From the NCBI RefSeq assembly GCF_901000735.1, contig NC_081544.1:11883350-11947349 (forward strand): a stretch of DNA of 64,000 nucleotides, in the 5' to 3' direction. The notes under the pieces are model-generated. The model had not been told where the DNA came from. It saw only the letters and a program-made list of their open reading frames with translations, and did not search any database. This DNA is from Corylus avellana. Taxonomy: Eukaryota > Streptophyta > Magnoliopsida > Fagales > Betulaceae. Of this stretch, positions 1-10,653 are shown in pieces; positions within the stretch are counted from its first letter, which is position 1; every line of letters starts with the position of its first letter. The position numbers and the translations under genes are program-made.

Positions 1-775
1 ATATGTGAGTAGTAGTGACTGGCTCATCAGCTGCGGTACACTTGATGTCTTTCTTTCGGAGGATGTAGGAGATTAAGTATGGGAAAGGCAACCCCCATGA
101 ATGTGTGGACTCCGTTCCTCCAACGTGCACCCCATTCTAAAATTTGTGAATTTGGTTCCAAATTATGTCGGGAATGGAGCACCAAGCATCTTTATGGAAG
201 GCATAGAGTGTTTGAAGAAATTAATCCCGCCTCTGAGTTTTGTACCCCAAGGGAAAAACATTACGATGTAATACGGAGTCCACAAACCAAAGCCGTTGAG
301 GTAGCTTGGATCGGCTGCCGGCATTATGATGGGCATCGGCATATTGCCCTTCGCACATGTCCTCAATGATTTCCGCCACGTAGAATTTGGGCGGTTGCTC
401 AGCAAGTTGTGCGGCTTCTGGAGGGTGCTTATCATTGCATTGAAGGGCAGCAGCAATGTCGGCCCATGTTACGTCAATAGCTTTGCCTTGCACTTTGGAA
501 GAGAGGGCAGCCAGCCTGTTGCAGTCATGAGACAGGTGGGCATAAAACTCGATCACCAATTTTCTGTAAGCAGTGGGGGTGATCAACTTGAAAAGCTTCT
601 TGAGCCCCCGTCGCTTGAACTCGGCGACCACCCATTGAGTCGCCTCAAAATTTTGAAAGTCTTCGCGAATGGCAAAGGTGGTCTCAAATAGCAGCTCCCG
701 CTCCTCAAAAGTGGGCGGGGGAGAAATGGCTTGGGTATCGGACCCTCGAGAGGACGAAGCTCGAGTTCTTGGCAT
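1..775 (-). pseudogene. Athila-type env-position ORF (plant transposon protein domain), broken
   Basis: The reverse strand reads from an ATG at 775 (MPRTRASSS start) into a protein resembling the 'putative plant transposon protein' domain often found downstream of pol in Athila-like gypsy elements. Recognisable blocks are FEERELLFETTF, EFKRRGLKKLF, YRKLVIEFYAHL, DIAAALQCND and LWFVDSVLHRN. An in-frame TAA after residue 184 (near 221) stops the main ORF, but similarity continues in the same frame toward the left edge (KFWNGVHVGG, STHSWGLPFPYLI), so the domain is longer than the ORF. A second, more damaged copy lies at 43405-44525 on the plus strand and shares this TAA. The function of the family is unknown. 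The left end is cut by the window. Confidence 0.75.
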
Positions 776-1480
776 GATGAGCTTGATTGGGAACTTTTGT
801 CGAACACCTGGTGTGCACTAAAGATAGCTAAAATTGCAAAATAAAGCAACTCCGCTCAAAACCCCCTGCAAAAACACCAAAATCCAACCACAAGAAAGCA
901 ATGTGGGTGGATGAACACCCACAATTGCAGAAATATGAGAAAAGAAAAGGTTGGGGAAGTGATCGGCGTTGGGGTGTTGATGGGAATGGGGAGCGGGGAA
1001 CGGGGTGTAAAGTAGAGGTGGTGAAAAGTTGGTGGTATGATTGCCGGAGAACAGAACCGCGTGGTGGGTATGTGGTAGAGGTGGTGAAAAATGGTGGAGG
1101 AGTGGAGGGAGTAAGGGTGTGCCAGAGGTGGGTTCTTGGAGAAGTGTACGGAGCAGGGGAAGAAAAATTTGTGGGGTGTGGGGGAAAGTGACCTAAAATA
1201 AGTCACGTGGTGTGCTGTCCGAGTGCGCTCGATCGCATTCGGCCAAGGGTGTGCGTGGTGTGGGTGATATGCACCCAAGGTGCGTTAAATTGCAGTAACA
1301 GAATGTTCAAAGCCAAAATTCGATTACTGCGCTTGAGTGCACCCAAGGTGCGTTCGATCGCAATAACAGAATCTTCAAAGCCAAAATTCCATTACTGCGC
1401 TCGATCGCATACCTGTTGCGATCGATCGTAGAAACAGAATGTAATATATATATATTTTTAATTTTTTTAATTTTTAATTA
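776..1480 (-). repeat. Noncoding segment upstream of the env-position ORF, with GATCGAGCGC palindromes
   Basis: This is the reverse-strand counterpart of 42750-43400, which lies directly upstream of the other env-position ORF copy. It has a C/T-rich stretch (reverse strand about 900-1190) and then, further upstream at 1220-1440, clusters of GCGCTCGATCGCA-like and GCGATCGATCGTA-like palindromes. Reading frames across it are low-complexity (Pro/His/Ser-rich) and look fortuitous. Most likely this is internal untranslated sequence of the retroelement. Confidence 0.6.
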
Positions 1481-1500
1481 NNNNNNNNNNNNNNNNNNNN
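1481..1500. other. Assembly gap (20 N)
   Basis: A run of 20 N. Sequence right of the gap (1501 onward) repeats sequence left of it (about 948 onward), so the true size and structure here are uncertain. Confidence 1.
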
Positions 1501-2015
1501 GTTGGAGAAGTGATCGGGGTTGGGGTGTTGATGGGAATGGGGAACGGGGTGTAAAGTAGAGGTGGTGAAAAGTTGGTGGTATGGTTGCCGGAGAAGAGAA
1601 TCGTGTGGTGGCTGTGTGGTAGAGGTGGTGAAAAACGGTGGAGGAGTGGAGGGAGTAGGGGTGTGCCGGAGATTGGTGCTTGGAGAAGTGTACGGCGCAG
1701 AAAAGAAAAATATGTGGGGTGTGGGGGGAAAGTGACCTAAAATAGGTAACGTGGTGTGCTGTCCGAGTGCGATCGATCGCATTCGGACAGTAGTGTGCGT
1801 GGTGTGGGTGATGTGTGCTCGAGCGCACCCAAGATGCGATTGATCGTAGTAACAGAATGTTCAAAGCCAACAATTTCATTACTGCGCTTGAGCGCACCCA
1901 AGGTGCGTTCGCACCCGAGGTGCGTTCGATCGCAATAACAGAATCTTCAAAGCCAAAATTCCATTACTACGAGCGATCGCAACAAGTATGCGATCGATCG
2001 TAGAAACAGAATGTA
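1501..2015 (-). repeat. Second copy of segment 948-1460
   Basis: From GTTGGAGAAGTGATCGG onward this follows 948-1460 with scattered differences, including the same C/T-rich stretch (G/A-rich on the plus strand), the GTGGTGTGCTGTCCGAGTGC block and the GATCGATCG palindromes, and it ends in the same AT-rich tract. The second copy carries a small extra duplication of the CGCACCCAAGGTGCGTTCG unit near 1895-1930. It is either a true tandem duplication or a misassembly at the gap. Confidence 0.75.
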
Positions 2016-2049
2016 ATATATATATTTTATTTTATTATTTTATTTTTTT

Positions 2050-2850
2050 TAATTTTTATGTACGACAACATCGATAGTGATACAATCAAATGATATGATC
2101 AAGTGACAATCAAAATTGAAACAATTGAAATTAAAGGTTTGTTCAAACATCCGTTTGATCATAGTACATTTGTTCAATCGATCATGATAGGATCAAATGA
2201 TCGATCAAACTTGAAACAATTGAAATTGAAGGTTTGATCGAATATCCGATCAATCATAATGAATTAGTTCGATTGATCGTGATAAGATCAAATGATTGAA
2301 ACAATTGAAATTGAATTTTTGATCAGACATCCGATTGGTCCTACCTAGTGCATTCGTTCGATTGATCGTGATAAGATCAAATGATCGAACAAAATTCAAA
2401 CAAATTAAATGTTCGATCGAACATTGAATTGAAGTCTAAGCATTTTATATTATATTAGTGCATTACTTAAATTGATCGGGATACAATCAATAAAACTTGA
2501 CATGATTGAAGGTTCAATCAAAATGTGATAAAATCAATTCCGATCGATACTATTACATATTAGTCTGATCGATCGTAATGGGATCAAATGTTCGATCAAA
2601 CATCCGATTGATCATAATGAATTAGTTCGATTGATCGTGATAGAATCAAATGTCCGATCGATCCTAATGAATTAGTTCGATTGATCGCGATAGGATCAAT
2701 CGTTTGATCAAACATCCGATCGATCCTAATGAATTAGTTCGATTGACTGTGGTATAATCAATTGATAGATCAAACTGGATACAATTGAAGGTTCAATCGA
2801 ACATTCAATTGAACTATTAGCTTTTTATATTATCTTAGTGCCTTAGTTAT
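2050..2850. repeat. Degenerate GATC-rich tandem repeats
   Basis: Repeated variants of TTCGATTGATCGTGATA followed by GATCAAATGATCGA recur at about 2173, 2269, 2357, 2627 and 2673. Spacing is about 90-95 bp in the first part and about 46 bp in the later part. ATCCGATCGATC-type and TGAATTAGTTCG-type blocks alternate. No coding potential. It looks like an old, diverged minisatellite or retroelement-derived array. Confidence 0.6.
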
Positions 2851-3590
2851 ATTGATTTTTTTATTATCTTATAAGATAAATATCAACTTAATGATCTTTA
2901 TCATAAAAATTTATTAAACGGAAATTTTTAGTTAATATTATAATAATAAAAACATATTATAAGAGAAAAATTAAAAATAAGTAAATAAATAAAAATTAAA
3001 AAATTGGTAGCATAATTTTTTTTTGCAAAAAATATAAAAAAGCCACCAAAAGTACCCGTCGTTTGCAACATAACCCCCCAATGTTTAAAAGATACTAAAA
3101 TAGCCTCCCGAACTACCAAATTGTATAAAAATGCCAGTTATTTTTAATATTCCTATAATACCCCTATTATTTTAACAAATAAATAATAAAATAATTGAAA
3201 AAAAATAAACGAAACAATTTTTAAAAAATACAAGAAAACCAATGGGCGAATCAAAACAAAAAAAAGAAAATGTTTTTTTGGAATAAATAGTAAATAATTA
3301 GTCACTGTAGTTGGCATAAATTACAAGTTGCTTCATGTTTTATTAAAGTAAAATCAAAGATATGACAATTTTAAAAAAATACAAGAAAACCAATGGACGA
3401 ATAAAAACACAAACCAAAAAAGAAAATATTTTTTTGGAATAAATAGTAAATAATAAGTCACTGTAGTTGGCATAAATTACAAATTGCTTCATGTTTTTTT
3501 ATATTTTTCTCATTTATTTTGGAAGGTTTTTTTTTATATTTTTCTCATTTATTTATTTTTTAAAAAAATACCCCAAGTAGCCACTAATTG
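2851..3590. other. AT-rich noncoding DNA with a local direct duplication
   Basis: No gene is seen. A segment of about 125-135 bp is repeated directly: 3216-3340 and 3366-3499 share the AATACAAGAAAACCAATGG start and the TTGGCATAAATTACAA end. The remainder is A/T-rich with homopolymer runs. Confidence 0.6.
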
Positions 3591-5520
3591 AGCTGCACAA
3601 AATAGGCTGCCGCCATCTATTAATAGATAGCAATAAACTGGCACGGGAGCTCAAATTTTCGGAGGTGATCTTTTCACCAAATCCCATGACCTCCCACTGC
3701 AGCTCATCAATCTCTCACTCTCACTCTCACTCTCTCTCTCTCTCTTGATCTCACTCCGGCGCAAGTTTCTCTCTCTCCAGCAGCTCTCTTTCCGGCGCAC
3801 CTCTCTCTCTGCCATATCTCACTACGGCCCACTTAACGCTCTCCTGTAGCTCTCTCTCCGGCGTACCTCTCTCCGGTATGAGTTTCTCCTAAACCCTTGA
3901 AAACCTTAAATGCGTCTGAATCACTCAAATAGTATCCATGAATTGTGATTTGAAGAAATTAAAAAATGGGTACTTCCTCAAAGCTGCTCAGGAGTATTCT
4001 GAGCATTTGAAAATATGAATCTACCCTTCATTCATATTGAAAATATGAATCAAAGTTGGCAGGCTGTAGCATTCTGAGCATTTGAAAATATGAATCTACC
4101 CTTCATTTCAAAGATTGCTCTAGCATTGTGATTATTTGAAGTATATTTAAATTTCTGTTATTAAGCGCAAATAATATTTGAATTCCTTTTATTAAGCTGT
4201 GTGTGGCAAAAATATATGAGCTATACTATTTATTGGCCTGCCGCCTGTCAATGGGTTTTAGTTATTAAGCTGCGTCCATTATTATGTACATTAGCTGCAG
4301 GAATTCAATTTTGCTATTCTAAGTTATGAATATATTCATACATTCTCAAACAACGTGGCAATCTGTCATGACCTTCAGTAGATATGCAGCATATGCTCTT
4401 CTACCTGGTCCGTGTGGCAAAAAATATATGAGCTATACTATTTATTGGGATTTTTGCTGCTTATCAACAAGTCAGGTCTCTTGCATTTTGATGATTTTAC
4501 AATTTATTTTTTTCAACAGAGAACTTAGCTACACTAACTTTGTATTGGCAGCTAAATCATAATTTGCTAGGGCATGTCTTATGACCTTTATCCATATATG
4601 ATTCCATTGTTGAAATCATCACATTGGTGGGTTCAGATACTGCCTTTGAGGTTGTATGACTTCGTTAACTTATTGATATATGGTAGAGTGGGGAACCAAA
4701 ATTGAACGACACGGATTTAAGCTTAGAAGCCGACAATAAAATGGAAGTAGAAGATGTGAGATTTGTTAAAAAGAGTGAGGAGGGGGATTCTAGGTTCAAG
4801 AACTCAAAGTTTTATCTAATTGTTGAAAAGGAAGAGGAAGGGGAAGTTTGTTGTGTAGGTTAAAAGCATTTGAATAGTAGTAGCTCTGTGGCAAAAACAT
4901 TAGCTGTGAATTCTTCAGCTTTGATAGGAAGTGACATTATTAGCGAGGTTGATACTATTTGTTGATACTGCTGATTGCTCTTCACGTTTTCTCATTAGTG
5001 AGTAAAGTTGCTCAAGAGGATCAATATTGAACTTATATGGTTTTGTTTTAGAATAGTAATTCATGTTGTTTCCTGCATTTATATTGATTTCATCTACTTG
5101 TGTAAGATGTTTTTGGCTTCTATGAGGGACTTTGAAGGGGGCTGTAGCTTGGAAAAATCATTTTGGTGTGTGAAGGTTCAACGAAAAATAGCTTAATCAT
5201 TTTTGGGTGGACAGCTGCTTTCTGTAAGATTTTGACAGTTGGCAACCTTAGGATGTGAGGAAAAATTATAGTTGCTTAGTGGTGTATGTCTTGGAGGTGT
5301 GTTAATATATTGTTGTTTTTATTACATTTGATTATCATTTGTAAAATGCTTTACTTAATTTTTTTTCCAGGAGATTATTAAGGAGGTGTCTGGACCTAGT
5401 GTTCATCATGTCTTAAGTAATACTCGGCGCCCAGGAGTAGCTGCTGTTGAAGCTCACACCAAGGTATAACCAATTAGAGTGTCGATTATCTTTTAACTAC
5501 CATAATATGTGAATGAAAAG
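3590..5520 (+). pseudogene. Decayed gene-like segment, unidentified
   Basis: I do not recognise the gene. From 3700 to 3890 the plus strand has a CT-rich tract (CT microsatellite at 3717-3745), typical of a plant 5' leader, ending at a donor-like CCG/GTATGAG. A frame at about 4693-4862 encodes an acidic stretch (MEVEDVRF, EKEEEGE) and ends in a stop. A clean exon lies at 5371-5463: it has a T-rich tract and CAG acceptor, 31 in-frame codons (EIIKEVSG start, VEAHTK end) and an AAG/GTATAA donor. No continuous gene model links these parts. Two local duplications (3994-4029 with 4071-4106; about 4201 with 4413) add to the impression of decay. It could be host gene debris or sequence captured by the adjacent CACTA element. 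Confidence 0.35.
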
Positions 5521-5882
5521 CTTCATTTCCTAAGCCGAAATGAAAATCCAGTGCAACTTGATTGATTACTGTGTTTGATATCATGGTTGTGTCCTATTTC
5601 TGTGTATATTCATTATTGGACAGCTTTCTATGTATCTTGTCAAGATCATTTGGTCTTCATTTCTTTAATTTCCTACTGTCTAAATACTGGTCTAACTTTT
5701 GCTGAGGATGACATTTGTTAATTTCTAGCTCATGAGAGTTTCAACCTTATAGATAATGATCAAGTGCATGTGCCCTTAACAATTTACAGAAGTTAATTGT
5801 AAAAAAAATCACTAGAAAACTATCCTAGCTTTTATTTGAGAGGCAAGTGTTGTTAAGCATACTGCTGATGAATGTTTGTGAA

Positions 5883-6125
5883 TCCCCTGGTAGTGTGATC
5901 GATATCACGCATTATCAAGGCAAATGTTTCTGGTAGTGTGATCGATCGCACTACATACTGAAGTTAAGCCCCTGATAGTGCGATTGATCGCACTTACTAC
6001 AAGGAAAATCTTTCTAGTGGTGCGATCGATCGCACTATGTACTGAAGCCCCTGGTAGTGTGGTCAATCGCACTCACTACAAGGCAAATGTTTCTGGTAGT
6101 GCGATCGATCGTACACGTGATCGTC
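5883..6125. repeat. About 80-bp tandem repeat carrying GCGATCGATCGCAC palindromes
   Basis: Three units anchored on AAGGCAAATGTTTCTGG (5917, 6001, 6080; spacing 84 and 79 bp). Each contains one or two copies of TAGTGCGATCGATCGCAC or a variant. The palindrome is the same type seen in the LTRs further right. No coding potential. Confidence 0.75.
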
Positions 6126-6749
6126 TGAAGACTTGTATTGCTACTGCATCTCTCCCTTTTTCTATTGTGGTTGCATTAAACCTCTCTTCTTCTCTTGTGG
6201 TTGTTTTATACCTTGTTTCTTCTCTTATTATTACTTTTATATTAGTATTAAGTCTTATTCTTATATTAGGATTATGTTATTAATTTTCTAGTTCACATCA
6301 ACTTATGTTATCAAAGTTGGTATGGATTATGATTGTATTGTCTTTTCTATTTAAGTTCAATAAGAAAGCAGCACAGTAAACTTGAAACAAGACAACATTC
6401 TATAATAAATATCAAAGATAACAACAATACTAAAAAATGTAAAACTGTCATTGAGCTAAACTAGTAAATAAATTACAAATAGAAATTTGTTCTAAACTAC
6501 TAACCCACTTCTAGAATATTTTGTTAGGTAACAAGGCATTGAGCTTCCATCATTTCGTGAATATTTGTTCTAAACTAGTAACCCACTTCTAGAAATCTCT
6601 CATTGCCCATGCTCCTTTTAAACTTTCTCTCCCTTAATATTTGAGAACAGACCTCCCATTTAATCCTCTTAATTCTTAAGAATCTGATCTTCTAATTCCC
6701 TTGTGTGCGTACATGTACGTAACAAATAACCTCTAATAGGGACATCAAT
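6126..6749 (+). other. Noncoding region upstream of the tnp2 gene
   Basis: AT-rich with no ORF of interest. A short phrase (TTTGTTCTAAACTA followed by ACCCACTTCTAG) occurs twice, near 6488 and 6566. It probably includes the promoter and leader of the CACTA tnp2 gene. The CACTACAAAAA-type left terminus expected of the transposon was not found here. Confidence 0.4.
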
Positions 6750-9700
6750 ATGGATAGGAGTTGGATGCGGGAAAGTACTCGATGTTCAGAGCGATTTCAA
6801 AAAGGTGTGGAACAATTCATGGGAATGGTAGTTAAATCAGTTGATTCAAGTGATATGACAAAGTGTCCATGCCGTGATTGTGCAAATCGATGTTATTGTC
6901 ATATTAGCGAGGTGAAGGGTCACTTGTATATTAATGGATTTACTTCGACATACACTCGATTGATATTTCACGGGGAAGAAGATCATTTTAGGGTAAACAC
7001 TTCTACAAACATGCACACACATACAAGTGAAATGATGGAGAAGGTTGATACAGTTGAAGAATTGTTAGATGATGTATGTATGGGGACATTTGTTGATGCT
7101 AATATCAGAGAATCCTCTACTTCACAGGGCCCCCCAACTGATGATCACGAACAAACAAGCTCCTTCTACCGATTATGGGAAGATGGTTTACGAGAACTTT
7201 ATCCAAGCTGCAAGAAATTTACACAAATTACTTTTGTACTGAAGATGCTTCACATAAAGGCGTTCTGCAACATGAGTAACAAGGCGTTTGATATGATGAT
7301 TGACTTGATAAAGACGGCCCTCCTAGATGGAGAGACATTGCCACGCTCGTATAGAGAAGCAATACAGTTTAGGCGACACTTGGGATTCGGTTACGATAAG
7401 ATACACTCATGCAAGAATGGTTGTGTGCTTTTTTGGAAAGAACATGCAGACAAAGTGGTATGCCCAAAGTGCAACAATTCAAGATGGATTGATGGCAAAG
7501 GCAAAAAAAGTAATATTCGTCAAAAGATTTTACGGTATTTCCCAATAAAATCAAGGTTACAATGGTTGTTTATGACAAAAGAAATGGCCAAGGAAATGCG
7601 GTGGCACAAAGAAGGTCGAGAAGATGATGGCAATACTTTCAGACACCCCGCCGATTCTATTGTATAGAAAGAGTTTGATAAAAGACATGAGTGGTTTGCA
7701 AGTGATTCCCGCAACGTGCGGCTTGGTTTAGCAAGTGATGGTTTCAACCCATATGGTAATATGAGTACAACATATAGCATATGGGCAGTAATGTTAATGG
7801 TGTACAATCACCCTCCGTGGATGTGTATGAAGAGTCCAAATTTGATGTTGTCCTTTATTATCCTTGGACCTTCAGATCCCAAAAAGAATATTGATGTGTA
7901 TTGCCGCCATTGGTTGATGACTTGAAAGATTTATGGAATGAAGACATACACGTGTACGATGCATCAAAGAAAGAGACATTACTATGGACTATAAATGATT
8001 TTCCCGCATATGGAAAATTATCTAGGTGGTTTACAAATGGAAATCTTGCATGTCCAGTATGTAATAAGGATATATCGTTCAGGTATTTGAAGTATGGGCA
8101 TAAGGTGTGCTTCATGTGTCATCATCGGTGGCTTCCTCAAGAGCATCCATGGCGCAAAAGAGGAGATTCGTTTGATGGTACAGAGGAGCATAGATTGGAA
8201 CCTAAAGAATTGTCTGCAAGTTAATTGTTGAAACAACTAAGGGATGCTGAGGGTTTACAATTTGGAAAAACAAGCGGGAGAAAGAGAAAGTACACAGATG
8301 TTGTGTTGAATTGGAAGAAGTGAAGTATTTTCTTTGAGTTGCCTTACTGGTCAAGCTTGAAATTACGTCACAATTTAGATGTAATGTATATTGAGAAGAA
8401 CATATGTGAAAGTATCTTAGGTACGCTGATGAATATTGATGGGAAGACCAGGGACACAGTCAAGGCACGAAGAGATTTACAGTTAATGGGTATACGTAAA
8501 AAATTGCATGTGCAGCCAAATGGTGAAACTTATAGGATGCCACTTGCGAAGTACACCTTGACAAGAGATGAGAAGAAGAGTTTATGTGAGTGGTTGAAAG
8601 GTGTTAAATTTCCTGACGGGTATGCATCTAACATTGGTCGATGTGTGAACAAGCTTCCTGGTAAAATTTCGGGTATGAAAGGCCATGATTGTCATGCCTT
8701 CTTACAGCGCTTGCTTCCTGTTGCAATTCAAAATTTCTCTACGTCGAAAATACGAACAACATTGACTGAGTTCAGTACCATTTTTACGCAATTATATGCA
8801 CGGACATTGAAAGTTGATATCCTGAAACAAATGAAAGTCGACATTGTAATAATTTTATGCAAAATACAAAAAATATTTCCTCCAGCTTTTTTTGATGTTA
8901 TGATCCATCTAGCACTTCATTTACCTCAGGAGGCCGAGCTTGCCGGTCCTGTACAAAACCGTTGGATGTATCCGTTCGAAAGAGAACTTGGAAGATATCA
9001 GAAGTGGACGCGTAACAAAGTGCGTCCAGAGGGGTTTATTGCCGAGTGTTACCTAGCTAAGGAGAGCTTGACCTTAGGTTCTAGGTATCTTCGGGGGATT
9101 GAGACAAGATGGAACCGTGAACGGAGAAATGTTGACGTTGATATTGTAAAAATGGGCCAGCACTTAGATGTGTTCTCCCAACGAGTTCGGCCGTTAGGAG
9201 CAGCTAAATTAGTAACACTGGATGCTAATGATTTTGATAGGGCACGATGATATGTGCTTACCAACTGTAATGAAACAGCTTCATATTTGGAGTAAGTTTA
9301 GTAATGGTCTTTGTGTTTTACCTGTTACGACATGTTATAATTTTAGCGTTGATGATCATTTACCAATACATTTATTTTTCATGCAGTGAACATTATAATA
9401 TGATCAAAAGAGAAGGTGGCCGTGACATTGAAAAAAAGCATGAGGCTAACTTTGAACGTTGGTTCCATAAGCGTTTATATAATAGTGGGCGTACTGCAGA
9501 CAATGGCTCAAAACAATTATATGATCTTGCATGCGGGCTTGATCGTCAGGTTAGATCGTATAGAGGTTGCGTCGTGAATGGGGTTAGGTACCACACGAAA
9601 GAATGTGCAGAAACTCGTACTACCCAAAATAGTGGTATTTCTGTTTCAGGTGAGGACGAAACCTCAATAACGGAGTATTATGGTGAGTTAAAAAATATTC

Positions 9701-10317
9701 TAGAGTTACGTTACCCTGGCCAAAATCTCGTGTACTTATTTGAGTGCGATTGGTGAGACACTGGGAGTGCAACAGGAGTACGAATGGACCAAGGCTTCAC
9801 GATTGTGAATACTTCTCGTAAATGGTGTGAATTCGACCCGTTCATCTTAGCATGTCAAGCTTTGCAAGTGTTTTACTTGGATGATCCCGAATTGGGTGGT
9901 AATTGGAAAGTGGTGCAGAAGTAGATCAATAGAGACATCTATAATATTCCAACAGTACAAAAGGGAGATAATACAGAAGATGACCAAAGACTCAGTGATG
10001 ACGTATACTAGGAAGGTGAATGTGTTGGGGGCAATATGGTCTTTGTTGATGAAGCAATTGTTGAAGCCTCCACTCGATTACGTGGAGATGATGCGACAAT
10101 AGCAATTGATGAATTTTATATTCAACTTGATGCAAGCATGTTTGCCAAGGATAACTTGCCAGACGAGGACCATGATACAAACTTTGATGAGGAAGAGGAG
10201 TTATCTAGCGACAACGATATAGACTCTGAACACGAAGAGGACTCTGAACACGAACAATCATCTTCAAGTGACAGTGATACAGATTCTGAATACGAATCTG
10301 ATGATGGAATGTGTTGA
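6750..10317 (+). pseudogene. CACTA tnp2-type transposase, inactivated
   Basis: Starting at the ATG at 6750, the order matches the plant tnp2 family: an N-terminal transposase-associated domain (DRSWM, then a CPCRDC zinc-like motif), the tnp2 core (GFGYDKIHSC and CPKCNNSRW, continuing past 8000), the DUF4218 block (about 8870-9070, FFDVMIHLALHLP), a DUF4216-like block (about 9690-9900, LVYLFECDW) and an acidic Asp/Glu/Ser tail to 10317. One intron with GT/AG ends lies at about 9291-9387. The frame is broken by stops at 7665, 8222, 8321, 9248, 9754, 9922 and 10009 and a one-base loss near 7905. At least two stops replace expected Trp codons. The gene cannot make full-length transposase; its product would bind and cut the element ends. 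Confidence 0.9.
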
Positions 10318-10653
10318 ACATAAGCTCACATTTGGTGTAAGTACAAAGTGTATTAGCATATTTAATGAAGTTGATGCCCTCTCTCTCTCTCTATATATAT
10401 ATTGTGGTGTTTTTTTTTTTTTTTTTATTGGCATGATTATTATATGTTTGTCAAAAATCTTGAACATGCTATATGGTTATAATTTGACTAATATAATTTT
10501 TTGGTTTTCAGTTGTTAGCAAATTGATCATAACAATGACAACAACAGGACGCAAAAGTGTTCCAGCAGCACGAGGCTGAGGCCAAGGTCAGGTCGGGGCC
10601 TTATTGACGAGCATGAGAGTCCGACTCCCAATTCTGGGTTTGGTGATACAGAT

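Noticed and set aside
856..1278. Pro/His/Ser-rich reverse-strand frame (and relatives at 1474-1897 and 42754-43380)
   Set aside because: Low-complexity translation of a C/T-rich noncoding region. Frames differ between copies, so no protein is conserved.
4326..4562. Frame of 78 codons on the plus strand
   Set aside because: No family resemblance, it overlaps a local duplication, and composition is like the surrounding noncoding DNA.
5883..6125. Short regularly spaced palindromes resembling a CRISPR array
   Set aside because: Plant nuclear context, no cas genes, and the spacers are themselves repeats of each other.
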